A stretch of 64,000 bases of DNA. Source: Ipomoea triloba. Its lineage: Eukaryota; Streptophyta; Magnoliopsida; Solanales; Convolvulaceae. Of the stretch, positions 22,608 through 33,700 are shown in pieces. The stretch's first letter is position 1; each line of letters begins with the position of its first letter. The DNA lies in the NCBI RefSeq assembly GCF_003576645.1, contig NC_044929.1:3136184-3200183 (forward strand). Direction: 5' to 3'. The position numbers and the translations under genes were made by a program. A model generated the notes under the pieces. That model worked only from the letters and a program-made list of their open reading frames with translations. It was not told the DNA's origin and made no database searches.

Positions 22608-25390
22608 ATGGATTTCCTTTCTACATTGTGCAATAACATCACATTTCCTACTTTAGCCTGCACCTTTGTGCTTCTCTTCTTTCTCTACAAGTTATTCCTT
22701 GCAAATCACAAACGCCATGCCCATAACGCAAACCCTCAGCCACCGGAGCTGCCGGGCGCCCTCCCCATAATCGGCCATCTCCACCTTCTCATAGGCGCCG
22801 GAAAGCCCGCTCACTTGATCTTCGGATCCATGGCGGACAAGCACGGCCCTTTCTTCCGAATCAAACTCGGCCCGCAACAAACCTTTGTCGTAACCAACTC
22901 GGAAATAGCAAAAGAATGCCTCACAACAAACGACAAAGTCCTAGCCACTCGCCCCAAATCACTAGCCTCTCAAATCATCGGCTACAACTACACCATTCTC
23001 GCCGTCGCACCTTACGGGGCCTATTTGCGCAAAATCCGAAGAATACTTTTGAAGGAGTTGATGTCTAGTTCTAGAATCAAGTGGCTAAGACCCATAAAGG
23101 AATCCCACATCAGAAAATCCATAAAACGCACTTTTGCGGCAAATTATTGTGTGGACCAGGAATATAAGGTACATTTTTATTATATTAAAAACATATTATT
23201 TTTGTATTGAAGTTGCATTATTTCATAGTATATAAAATAATGTACTTTCAATACATAAATAATGTACGAGTTAATTACCGATTTGGTCACTCGACTATTG
23301 GGATTTCACCACTTTGGCCATCGACAATTTTTCTAACCCAATTAAGTTCTCGACTTTGAAAAAATTAACCAATTTGGTCCTCCGTTTATTTTGATGTTAA
23401 ACAACCGTTAAATCGGGACCAAATTGGTATTTTGCTATAGTGAATAGACCATTTCGGTATATAATTTTTGACTGAAATGGTCCCTTGACAATAATAAAAT
23501 TATCAATTTGGTCTCGATTTAACGGATATCAAACGGTAAAATAAACGGATGACCAAATTGATTACTTTTTTCAAAGTCGAGGACTTAATTAGACAAAAAA
23601 AATTGTCGAGGATTAAAGTGATGAAATCCCAATAATCGAAGAACCAAATCGGTAATTAACTCATAATGTACTCTAAAATAATGTACTTTATATACAAAAA
23701 TAATGTAATTTTAATATATTAAAAATGTACTCCGTAGTTTTTATTTATGGTGTATGCAATAATGATTGCACTTTTGGGCACTTGGTTAAGAACAAGGGCG
23801 CATTGACGGTGGAGATGAAGCAATGGTTCGGAAGGCTGATTATGAACCTAACAATTTCGTTGATTTTCGGGGAACAAAAAGTTGAAGAAGGAGAAGAAAG
23901 CAAAGTTCAAGAGTCTATTCGGAGAATGCTGGAGTTGTTTGCGGAGCCCGTGGTTGCGGATTTTTTGCCGTGGCTGAGATGGTTGGATATCGGGGGACAT
24001 GAGAAAGCTATGAGGCAGACCGCCATGGAAATGGATAGCTTCGCACAGAGGTGTTTAGAGGAGCACAGAAGAAAAAGGAATTTTAAAGCTGAAGATGAAG
24101 ATTTCATGGACATCATGTTATCCTTATTTGATGGTGCTTCTAATAATCAAAGTCTTCCTAATGGATATGATACTGATGTTGTTATCAAATCTACTTGCCT
24201 GGTACGTATAATGCTTTTTTTACTTTTTCTTTATATATTAGCTATAGATTTTGTTAGGATAAGGGCTTACTAGTATACCCACATTGGAACTCAATGGGTA
24301 GTTCAAGTGGCAAGTAAGTTTTCTTGTGTAGGGAAGAATTTCGGGAGAAACCAGGTTCGATTCTCACTGGGCCATCATCAACAATCTCATTTTCGAGAGT
24401 CAAGACGCTGCTCTTATAGGATTGTCCTTTACCGGCCTTCGCCCATATATTGTTGTTGAAAAAAAAAAAAGAGAGAAGCTTACGGGTTCTTATTATTGCA
24501 ATTTATCTTTTGCAAACTATTACACTAGAAGATTTATTCAGTGCACACTCTAGAGTAGTGGACAAATTATACGATTAACTATGGCCCACCTTGCATTGTG
24601 GTCTTGGTCCAAAATGACATTTAGATGGCATGTCTGCACTTAACATATTATGTGCTTTCAATTTATTTTACAAACACATAATCGGTCAACTATAGATACA
24701 TAATATGTTAACTATATATTAGTTTTAGATTTTGTCTTTCTTAAATAGTGGTAATACGTTTTGCAGAGCGTCTTGACTGGAGCCGCAGACACAAGTATTG
24801 TAACATTGACATGGGCTCTCTGCTTAATACTAAATAATTACAATGTGTTGGAGAGAATTCAAGATGAGCTAAACACCCATGTTGGAAAGCAAAGATGGGT
24901 CGAGGAATCTGACCTAAAACAATTGATTTACCTACAAGCTGTCATTAAAGAAACATTGCGTTTATATCCGGCAGCCCCACTTGGGGTACCACATGAAGCC
25001 ATAGAAGATTGCACTATCAATGGTTACCACATCCAGAAGGGTACACGAATATTGCTTAACATTGCAAAGATCCATCGTGATCCAATAGTGTGGGTGGAGC
25101 CAGATAAGTTTAAACCTGAGAGATTTTTAACTAGTCACAAAGATATTGACGTTAAGGGTAATAATTTCGAGTTGATTCCATTTAGTAGTGGACGAAGGAT
25201 ATGTCCGGGAATTTCTCTAGGGTTACCAACTATTCAATTGACACTGGCTAGCCTATTTCACAGCTTTGATATGAGAAGGTTGTCAAATGAGCCAATTGAG
25301 ATGACTGAAAGTAGTGGAATGACTAATATCAAAGCCACTCCAGTACAAGCCCTCCTCATACCACGCTTGGCTTCTAATTTATATGGTTGA
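22608..25390 (+). CDS. CYP82: Cytochrome P450, CYP82 family, copy 1 (531 aa)
   Basis: ER-anchored heme monooxygenase; the family works in specialised and defence metabolism, but the substrate cannot be read from sequence. Exons: 22608-23168, 23791-24201, 24767-25390 (561+411+624 nt, phase 0 throughout). Features: hydrophobic anchor (about 12-34), proline-rich hinge PPELPGALPIIGHLHL, I-helix GAADTS (329-334), ExxR as ETLR (386-389), PERF (441-444), and heme loop FSSGRRICPG with Cys470. The C-helix WxxxR motif reads L140xxxR144; the tryptophan is gone. The ATG at 22608 sits in GCCATGG; an in-frame ATG at 22581 would add 9 residues. Intron 1 is extra for the family, uses a weak acceptor (GGTTAAG|AAC), and holds a 395-bp MITE. 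The exon 2 start is inferred from phase and alignment to copy 2. Confidence 0.9.
23268..23662. mobile_element. Foldback Mutator-like MITE in CYP82 copy 1 intron 1, TSD ataatgtac
   Basis: Perfect 9-bp duplications ATAATGTAC flank it (23259-23267 and 23663-23671). The arms GAGTTAATTACCGATTTGGT and their inverse run almost the whole length, so the element is close to one hairpin. CYP82 copy 2 shows the empty site near 31436-31452 (AATAATGTACTCTAAA), so it inserted after the gene duplication. Confidence 0.93.
24280..24472 (+). mobile_element. tRNA-derived SINE in CYP82 copy 1 intron 2
   Basis: An A-box-like TAGTTCAAGTGGCAAG (about 24299) and B-box AGGTTCGATTCTCAC (about 24354) are followed by a body ending CCATATATTGTTGTTG and poly-A. 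The same tail type (CCCATTATGGTTGAAC, then A) is found in intron 2 of copy 2, so the insertion predates the duplication. Confidence 0.75.
24561..24720. mobile_element. Remnant of the GGCAAATTATAC long-TIR family in intron 2
   Basis: GACAAATTATACGATTAACT, CCACCTTGCATTGTGG and TTGGTCCAAAATGACATT match the TIR layout of the elements at 40298 and 58042. The right end is lost. The same remnant is in intron 2 of copy 2 (32929-33120). Confidence 0.6.
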
Positions 25391-25802
25391 ACATATAAGA
25401 AAGAAATATGATAATTTTAGTCCTCGATTGTAATTATGTTAGAAAGAAATATGATAGTTTTAGTCACTCGATTGTAATTATGCTTTAAATTTAGTCTCTT
25501 ATTTATAGATCAAACTATATATATATATATATACTATCACAAATTGAGAAAGATAGTAAAAGTATTGTTTCCCAAAAAAAAAAATCCTTTTATTCATGTA
25601 CCCATCATGTCATTAGTGTTTTAAATAAATTTAAGTGTTATGAATTTGTGTGTTTACGTTATTATATAATTTTCGTGTTAGCACTCAAGGTGTAAGTGAA
25701 GTAGCTAATAAGTTTTTCAAACGTGTAGTTACATCCAAATCTATTAAATATTTTTTGGTTACTCACAAGTAAACTATATTACGTGACAAACCAAATAATA
25801 AT

Positions 25803-25930
25803 ATAGATTATACCATGAACCAATGACCATGTCTGCCTTTCATTATGGATCCTGGTTCAAAATGATAGATATTAAGATTATGTGTCTATAGTTGACATAT
25901 CATGCACGTGCCTTCAGTTAATAAATTATG
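25803..25930. mobile_element. Remnant of the GGCAAATTATAC long-TIR family
   Basis: ATTATACCATGAACCAATGA followed by CATTATGGATCCTGGTTC and AAAATGATAG is a diverged single TIR. No partner end is clear. Confidence 0.4.
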
Positions 25931-26379
25931 TACCATACGGGAGAGGCAATATATGTACAATTTTAAAAATTGAGGGGCAACATTTACACCACTAATAATT
26001 CAGGGGTAACATTGATAATTGACATATTATATAAAGTCATAAATTACAATTTTCTCTTTTATGATTTAAGTTTCATTGTTAAAATAGTAGCGGTTGATAT
26101 AGCCCTCGTTAAATACACTTATTTAGCGACGATTCTGTCATGCCGCCGCTAACTAAATGTTCATAATTTTGTAGTGAGTGTTTCTTTTCTGCTCATCCCT
26201 TACTTCTCTTGCATTTTTAGAACCACAGTCTCATATTGAGAACAACTTTGTAACTTCCTCTTTTAAATTCTACTAATTAACGCACTCAATCTACCACTTC
26301 CAAAGAATATGGATGCAAAAGCCCATGTAAATTCTTTTGTTTCAACCTAGTATAGGCCTGCTGCATTTGCACTTCATTC

Positions 26380-26615
26380 CCAAGTTGAATGGTTTGAGTT
26401 AGAGTGAGCAAGGGAATGCTGCTTTCTTGTCTATTAACAGCAACTCTAGCATCAATGTTTTCCCTTAGCTTGTCACTTCTGCTGAGTTTATTCTAGAAAC
26501 AAATTAAATTGAAGCTCTTATCCTCTTATTGCTTGAGCTTGGTCTTCTCCTCGAAGAACTAGGCCTTGAGAATTGAAATGCTAGATTGGACTTCTCAGCC
26601 GGTTAAAGATTTGGA
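26380..26615. repeat. Duplicated block A, downstream of CYP82 copy 1
   Basis: 236 bp closely matching 36623-36858 in the same orientation (shared runs include TAGAGTGAGCAAGGGAAT, GAAGAACTAGGCCTTGAGAA and TCTCAGCCGGTTAAAGATTT). It lies 990 bp after the stop of copy 1, so it marks the downstream part of the segmental duplication. On the minus strand about 38 codons stay open (ENIDARVAVNRQESSIPLL), perhaps an eroded exon of an unrecognised gene. Confidence 0.8.
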
Positions 26616-26626
26616 CTTAAAATAAA

Positions 26627-26903
26627 GGCCCTGTTTGGTAAATGGTTGTTAGCTGATTGGGTTAAAATGTATGATTAATTGATAATATTGGCTGATTGTA
26701 GAAAGTTGTTTGATAGATTAGCTATTAGCTGATAGCTGTTTGGTGTAATTTTTTTACTCAAAAAAGCTAATTGAAAAGGCTACTTCGAGTAGTCTTTTGA
26801 ATTTTAGTATTTTGGAGTTACAAAAAGCTTATTAACCAAATAACTAATAGTGGTCAAATAAGCCAAAATTGGCTGATAGGCTGATTATTTACCAAACACG
26901 GCC
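26627..26903. mobile_element. MITE with GGCCCTGTTTGG ends
   Basis: Terminal inverted repeats GGCCCTGTTTGG and CCAAACACGGCC bound a 277-bp interior of GCTGATTAG motifs. It belongs to the group seen at 12918 and 37011. It is absent after block B, so it inserted after the duplication. Confidence 0.7.
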
Positions 26904-27159
26904 AAAAAAATTTAGGAAAATTCATATCTAGGTTAGATTTAGAATCGGTGTCCTATGATAACTCAGACTGAGTCCTGAAAAATCTAACAAATTCCAATTG
27001 CTTCAATCCCAAACCTAGATGAAGTAAATATTAGATACAACGTTAAACAGAGCTAAGAAAACATTTAGAATTTTTTACCAAAGAAAAAAAAAAAGTTCAG
27101 TATTTTTTCTTCAATTGAAATTCAAATTAAATCAAAAAATCAACAACACATCACTGCTG

Positions 27160-27373
27160 CAAAAATCGACTGCCTAGGCCCTAGGCGCCCCTAGGCCGAG
27201 GAGAATTGTTCCCTAGGCGTCCGCATAGCTGGCCGTCCGCCTAACTCGGCCAAGTTAACTCGCCCAACTCAGCAGAGTTAGCCAAGTTAACTCGGACCAG
27301 TCAGTCTTGTTTATTTTTTTTAATTATATTTATATATATTTAAATTTATTTATTTATATAAATAAGAGAAGTA

Positions 27374-27421
<48 letters not shown>

Positions 27422-27560
27422 ATATAATATAATATATGACATACACCTACACACATGCACTATTTTTTTTTTTGTTTTTATAGGTCGCATCCGCCCGCCT
27501 AGGCGCTACGCGCTAGTCTACCGTCCGACTAGCGCATAGTACATACTGTAACCATGGTAT
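27160..27560. mobile_element. CCTAGG-rich hAT-like element, degenerate, with (TA)n
   Basis: It begins CTGCTGCAAAAATCGACTGC and is full of CCTAGGCG motifs, like the intact element at 44965. A TA dinucleotide run (about 27379-27415) and AATAT repeats interrupt it. The right end is not readable. Confidence 0.5.
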
Positions 27561-28600
27561 TCATAGAACAACATGTAAGGTGAATCGGACGGCTGATGCA
27601 TACCGAAAAACTCAAAAATTACAAATTTCAAATATGTAATACTTGAATTCGTAGTAATAACAACTAACAAGCAGAAAACCGTCTAGATTAAAAATAAAAA
27701 TTACCCTAATATATTTAAGAACAAAGAATGAAAAATACTTATCTAGGTTTTAAACCCCAATCGGTGTAAATTGCGGACTGCCTTTGAATCGTGCCAAAAA
27801 TCTAAAAAACATATTTGATCATAAATCTACATCTATGAAAACATAGAATGAGTGTTTAAACGTAGATAAGAATGTGAGAGAAAGAAGATCGATCGAAGAA
27901 ATATAGCAATGTTCTTTGTGGGGAAGGGTAAATTTGGGTAGTGGTAATATATTACTGAATTTAGGATTTATTTCGGGTATGGGCTAATGGGCCGTTTTTG
28001 ATGGGCTCAAAGATATTATGGCAATGTTGGGCTGCAATTGCCATTCTCATTTTTGTTTTGGGTATAAGAATATTGTGTTAGCACATAGGAATACATAGCA
28101 TAATTTTCTTTATACATTTAGATTTAAATATGTATTTGTATATACATACAAACTCTAAATACTTAGTGTACGTATCTTTGTTATATTTATTAGTTAGACT
28201 CTCATTTGCAATACATGTTTTAATACATATATATTTTGTTGTTGGTGATATTCTAAGTATCGTTAATTAACCTCGACAAATTTTAATTGATTGAATTATA
28301 CAATTGTGATTTGAAATAAATATGTGAATAGAAATGTTAACCCTAAAATCGTATGTACACTATACGGTTCGTGATATTGTTTTCTTTTCAAAGAATGATA
28401 ATTTAAGGTCGTTAGAGGTTTAGAGGGAAATCATAAAGGTTCCTCTAAAAGTAACTCAGGGTCTGAATTGTCATCTTCGTACGTTTATGGTGTTTTTGAC
28501 AACTCAAGGATTTCACCATTGAGCATTATAACTCATGGTAAGTGTAAATTAAAATGTGTATGTAATCACTAATTGTAAATCTTATGATACAAGTATTATA

Positions 28601-28797
28601 ACCAAGAGTCAAGGACAGACGTTATCTCATGTAGGGTTGTTGTTAAAGAAACCTGTTTTTGTTCATGGTCATTTGTACGTCACTGCTTCAAGGGTTAGCA
28701 ACCCAAAGGGTTTAAAAATTTTGATTGCCATCGAAGGTGAAAGGACGGTACTACGACTGCAAATGTGGTGTACCATGAAGTATTTAATAATTTGTAA
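28601..28797 (+). pseudogene. Helitron helicase C-terminal fragment
   Basis: The frame reads KSQGQTLSHVGLLLKKPVF, then VHGHLYVTASRVSNPKGLKI. This is the helicase motif VI region of plant Helitron RepHel (PIF1-like). After one frameshift it continues TTANVVYHEVFNNL and stops at 28797. Everything upstream, including Walker motifs and the Rep domain, is missing. A Helitron-type hairpin lies about 150 bp downstream, in the expected order. Confidence 0.88.
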
Positions 28798-28948
28798 TTT
28801 CGAAACAATGATTAATAAGTTTTACCAATACTCTTTTGTTCAACTATTTTTGTTAAAGTAAAAAATCTAAAATAAAAAACAATGCATTCATTATCTTTTA
28901 AAGAAATCTTTTTAATTAATTTCGAATAAAAAATAGTATAAGTCTTAT

Positions 28949-28975
28949 CCGTGCATCGCACGGGACATTTACAAG
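28949..28975 (+). mobile_element. Helitron 3' hairpin after the helicase fragment
   Basis: CCGTGC-ATC-GCACGG is a perfect 6-bp stem, followed by GGACATTTACAAG. CAAG would be a mutated CTRR terminus. Confidence 0.6.
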
Positions 28976-29139
28976 TTTATGAAGAATGGTGAGAAAATCT
29001 GAAAGCAAATATTTAAGAGAGAAGTAGTTGGGGGTTGGGGACTTGGGGTACGTAATAAATAATGTTTGGGTTTTGGGTAAAGGAAAGTGAGTTGAATGCC
29101 GTTTGTGGCTTTTGGGTAGGCAAAGAGTAAACAAATGGT

Positions 29140-29915
29140 AGGGGTGAGCAATCCGATTCGATTTATTCGAAACGAGCCGAACTAGTAATACAAAATTGAA
29201 CGGTTCAAGATTCTTATAAACCGAATGATTCGGTTAAAAACCGAACTGAACCTTACATCTTCATTATTTAGTTGTACTTTATTGGAACCAAATATTGATT
29301 ATTTAGTATGCTTAACTAATGTGAGGAATTTTATCTTCATTTATTAGTTGGTCAAATCAATGATGAGTGTGTATATCATTAATTTTGCTAAAGAACAGTG
29401 GGAGTGATCAATTACAAAAAGATCATTAAGATGCTCCACTAAAGATTATGGATTTTATTGTCTTCGTACATCCCAATGCAAATTGGATTGTATGTCAAAC
29501 ACTAAGTCCATAACAGCAACAACAACAATAACAATAAAAATAATAATAAAGAAGTAAATCTAAGTCTTTTGATGTTTGGTCTGTCCGTCGTTTAATTCCT
29601 ATTCTCACTAGTATCTCTCTTAAATTTTTTATTTGATTTCTTTATAGTTTGTTCTTTACTTTAATTTGCGTTTTTGTTGTTTGCTGCAATTGTTCTTTAC
29701 CTCACAATTAGTACTTAGTAGTATGTTTGGAATTTTATTTTGTTATATAATGTTTAGATTTTGGATATGGATAATGTGAGTACGTTCGGAAAATTAGGAA
29801 ACACTGAAATTTGGGGACTTAAACCGAACCGAAACTGAACTCTAATATTAAACCGAATAATGGTTTAAAATTTTTAAAATCGAAAAAAACTGAACATGAT
29901 ATTAGAGGTGGAAAT
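29140..29915. mobile_element. hAT-type element, degenerate right end
   Basis: It starts TAGGGGTGAGCAATCCGATT and contains many AACCGAA/TTCGGTT motifs near both edges (29160-29260 and 29820-29900), as in the small MITE at 3624. The right terminus (ATTAGAGGTGG) is altered, so the end is approximate. Confidence 0.45.
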
Positions 29916-29944
29916 TGGGGAGAGAGAATCGGTGATTGGAGTAC

Positions 29945-30492
29945 CAATCGTTATATCGTAGACCACGGTGCACATAGCAATGTGCACCACGTACGTAAAC
30001 GACGTCGTTTCGATATTAGTGGACGCGGACGCGAATAACTTTAGGGAATTCATTATCTATAATATACATAATCATTATCTAGAATACACAGAACGTTTGC
30101 CTAGAATACACAGAATGTTTGCCCAGAATACACAGAATATTGACACAAAATACACAGAACTCATCCTCCTAACATTCGAATGCACAACAAATCACAACCT
30201 GTGTTAATAACATGAATACACAGAATATTGACACAAAATACACAGAATTCATCATCCTAAACATTCGAATGCACAAACACATCACAACTAACATGAATAC
30301 ACAGAACGGTTGCCTAGAATACACAGAATGATTGCCTAGAATACACAGAACGATTACCTAAAATACACAGAATATTAACATAAATACCGATACGGATCGA
30401 AATGGGAAACGTGATTTCCAAAAAAAGGAACGTTTAGTTTACAATGCTCAAAACGACGTCGTTTACATACGTGGTGCACGGTATAATTTGCC
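29945..30492. mobile_element. Long-TIR Mutator-like element 300 bp upstream of CYP82 copy 2, TSD ttggagtac
   Basis: Perfect 9-bp duplications TTGGAGTAC (29936-29944 and 30493-30501). It is inverted relative to the 8159 element: left end CAATCGTTATATCGTAGACC, right end GTATAATTTGCC. The TIR includes GTGCACCACGTACGTAAACG and AACGACGTCGTT. The interior is a degenerate AATACACAGAA array. The right TIR has lost its palindromic part. It ends 298 bp before the P450 start. Confidence 0.9.
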
Positions 30493-30743
30493 TTGGAGTA
30501 CTGTTTTCTCCCTCCTCGTTACTCCAAAATTTAATCTGATTACGATTTACGGGTACTTAGCTACCTCATAAAACGGTGATGAGAGTACCGACAACAACCC
30601 ACATTTTTCTCCAACCCTACCACACATGTACAATATTATCTCTCTTCTCTCTCAAATACACATTATAGTCATCAACCTAACTTCTGGTACAAAATTTAGG
30701 GGCCTAAAGAGATGACTTGGGAATTCAACTACAACTCTCTACT

Positions 30744-30751
30744 TATAAAAA
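30744..30751 (+). promoter_or_regulatory. TATA box of CYP82 copy 2
   Basis: TATAAAAA is conserved in sequence and position with copy 1. Between it and the ATG at 30791 an extra ATG at 30760 opens a six-codon uORF ending TGA at 30780. The second ATG at 30770 is in frame with the main start. Confidence 0.6.
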
Positions 30752-30790
30752 CAAGAGGTATGCTAATTAATGTTTTGTGAATACCAAGCC

Positions 30791-33700
30791 ATGGATTTCC
30801 TTTCTCCATTCCGCAATAACATCACATTTTCCACTTTAGCCTGCACCTTTGTGCTTCTCTTCTTACTATACAAGTTATTGCTTGCAAACCACAAACCCCA
30901 TGGACATAACCAAAACCCGGCACCAGAGCTACCAGGCGCCCTCCCTATAATCGGCCATCTCCACCTTCTCATGGGCGCCAAAAAGCCTGCTCACTTCATC
31001 TTCGGATCCATGGCGGATAAGCACGGCCCTATCTTCCGAATCAGACTGGGAAACCAACAAACCTTGGTCATCAGCAGCTCCGAAATAGCAAAGGAATGCT
31101 TCACAACAAACGACAAAGCCCTAGCCACTCGCCCCAAATCACTAGCCTCTCAAATCCTCGGCTTCAACTACACCATTCTCGCCGTCGCACCTTACGGGGC
31201 GTTTTTGCGCGAGATAAGAAAGATACTTTCGCAGGAAATGCTGTCCAGTTCTAGAATCGAGTCTCTAAGACCCACAAGGGAATCCCACATGAGAAAATCC
31301 ATAAAACGCACTTTTGCGTCAAATTATTGTGTGGACCAGGAATATAAGGTACATTTTTATTATACTAAAAATACATTATTTTTGTATTGAATGTACATTA
31401 TTGCATAGTATATAAAATAATGTACTTTCAGTACATAAATAATGTACTCTAAACTAATGTACTTTATATACCACAAACTGTATTTTTAATATATTAAAAA
31501 TGTATTTTTTATTTATGATCTACACACAGCTGGGCAAATTGTACTGTGGACCATGGTCATGGGGGATAATGCAGTTATGTTGAACTGATACTGTAGTTGT
31601 GTTGAAAGGGAACTGTAGTTGCGTTGAACACAACTGCAGTATCAATCATGACCCATTGTTCACAATGCATTATAGACCATGGTCCACAGTATAACGATTG
31701 CACAGCTTTGTGACTACGGTCCATGTAATAATGATTGCACTTTTGGGCACTTGGTTAAGAACAAGGGCGCATTGACGGTGGAGATGAAGCAATGGTTCGG
31801 AAGGCTGATTATGAACCTAACAATTTCGTTGATTTTCGGCGAGCAAGGAGACGAAGAAGAAGAGAGCAAAGTTCAAGAGTCCATTAGGAGAATGATGGAG
31901 TTGTTTGCAGAGCCCGTGGTTGGGGATTTTTTCCCGTGGCTGAGATGGTTGGACATCGGGGGACATGAGAAAGCTATGAAGCAGACCGCCATGGAAATGG
32001 ATAGCTTCGCACAGAGGTCTATAGAGGAGCACAGAAGAAAAAGGAATAACCCCAATTTTAATGGTAAAGATGAAGATTTCATGGACATCGTGTTATCCCT
32101 ATTTGATGGTGCGTCTAAGCCAAGTCTTCCCAATGGATATGATATTGATGTTGTTATCAAATCCACTTGCCTGGTACGTATAATAATGCTTTTTACTTTT
32201 TCTTTATATATTGGTTATGGATTTTGTTAGGATAAGGGTAATAGATTTTGTTAGGATAAGGGCTTACTACTATCCACTCAATAAAAATTTCCTTCTAGCA
32301 CCAATCATTCTTAATTGCTCTTATTATTATCATTATGTCAAAACCTATAGTTAGTAATGAAGGTGTCAATGACTTTGTGGTTAAGTGGCATATAGTGACT
32401 CTTTCAAATGGGAGGTCATGAGATTGAGTCTAAATAGGGGTGATGTGCTTTACCAAACTTATAACTCCCTTATAAAGCCACACAATTTTTAGAGTCAGGA
32501 CTTTGCCCTTTACTAGCCTGTGCCGAACAATCCCTTAGCCATATGGTGTTAGACTTACCCTTTATTACCGACCTCCACCCATTATGGTTGAACCAAAAAA
32601 AAAAACAATCCCTTAACTGAAAAATCCCTTAGCCATATGGTGCTAGACTTGGCCTTTATTACCGACCTCCACCCATTATGGTTGAACAAAAAAAAAAAAG
32701 CTCAATAATCCCCTAGCCATATGGTGCTAGACTTGGCCTTTATTACTGACCTTCCCCCATTATGGTTGAACAAAAAAAACGCTCAGAGGTTCTCTCTTTC
32801 TTGTATGTTTTGCGGGCTATTACACTCAGACACTCAGTGCACATACACCCTAGAGTAGTGGACAAATGGGGGCTATTAGTCTATTATGCTAGAAGATTTA
32901 TTCACTGCACACCTTAGCTTAGAGTGGACAAATTATACAATTAACTAGGGTTCATCTTGCATTGTTGTCCTAGTTCAAAATAACATTTAGATGGCGTGCT
33001 TGCATACTTAACATATGATGTGTTTTAGTTAACATATTATGTGCTTTCAATTTATTTTACAAACACATAATCAGTCAACTATAAATACATAATGGGTTAA
33101 CTATATACACATAATTTGAATGAATAATTTTAGGGTACTAATTATAAATTTTCAAAATGTTTAGGAAGGCTATGGCCATTCCCGCCCTTAGTTCTGCCTC
33201 TAGCTGATAAATATATTTTCTAAATGGGAAAATAGAAAATAAAAAATGGTACATGGAAAATAAAAGATATAGAATATTGAAAACTAAAAATTTTTGGTAA
33301 ATGGGCTCTAAAATTTCCTTTTGATATTCTTAAAAAAAAAAAAAAAGATTATAAGAAAGTACTATATAAAAGAATTATATTTATACCATGTACGTAAACT
33401 AACAATTTTTCTAATAAATATTAAACAATGAGATAAAGGAAAAAAAAGGTTATTATCATATGTATATTATTGAAATTGCAGAGCGTCTTGATTGGAGCAG
33501 CAGAAACAAGTATTGTGACATTGACATGGGCTCTCTGCTTGATACTAAATAATTACAGTGTGCTGGAGAGGATTCAAGATGAGCTAAACACCCATGTTGG
33601 AAAGCAAAGATGCATTGAGGAATCTGACTTAAACCAATTGATTTACCTACAAGCTGTCATTAAAGAAACATTGCGTTTATATCCGCCAGCCCCACTCTTG

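Noticed and set aside
22692..22880. Minus-strand frame over CYP82 exon 1
   Set aside because: It is the reverse frame of a clear P450 exon. The same applies to 30763-30981, 23907-24116, 31817-32032 and 31873-32166.
23725..23790. Longer exon 2 of CYP82 copy 1 starting near 23735
   Set aside because: The AG there gives phase 1, which does not join the phase-0 donor at 23168. The added residues (IYGVCNNDC...) have no counterpart in the family.
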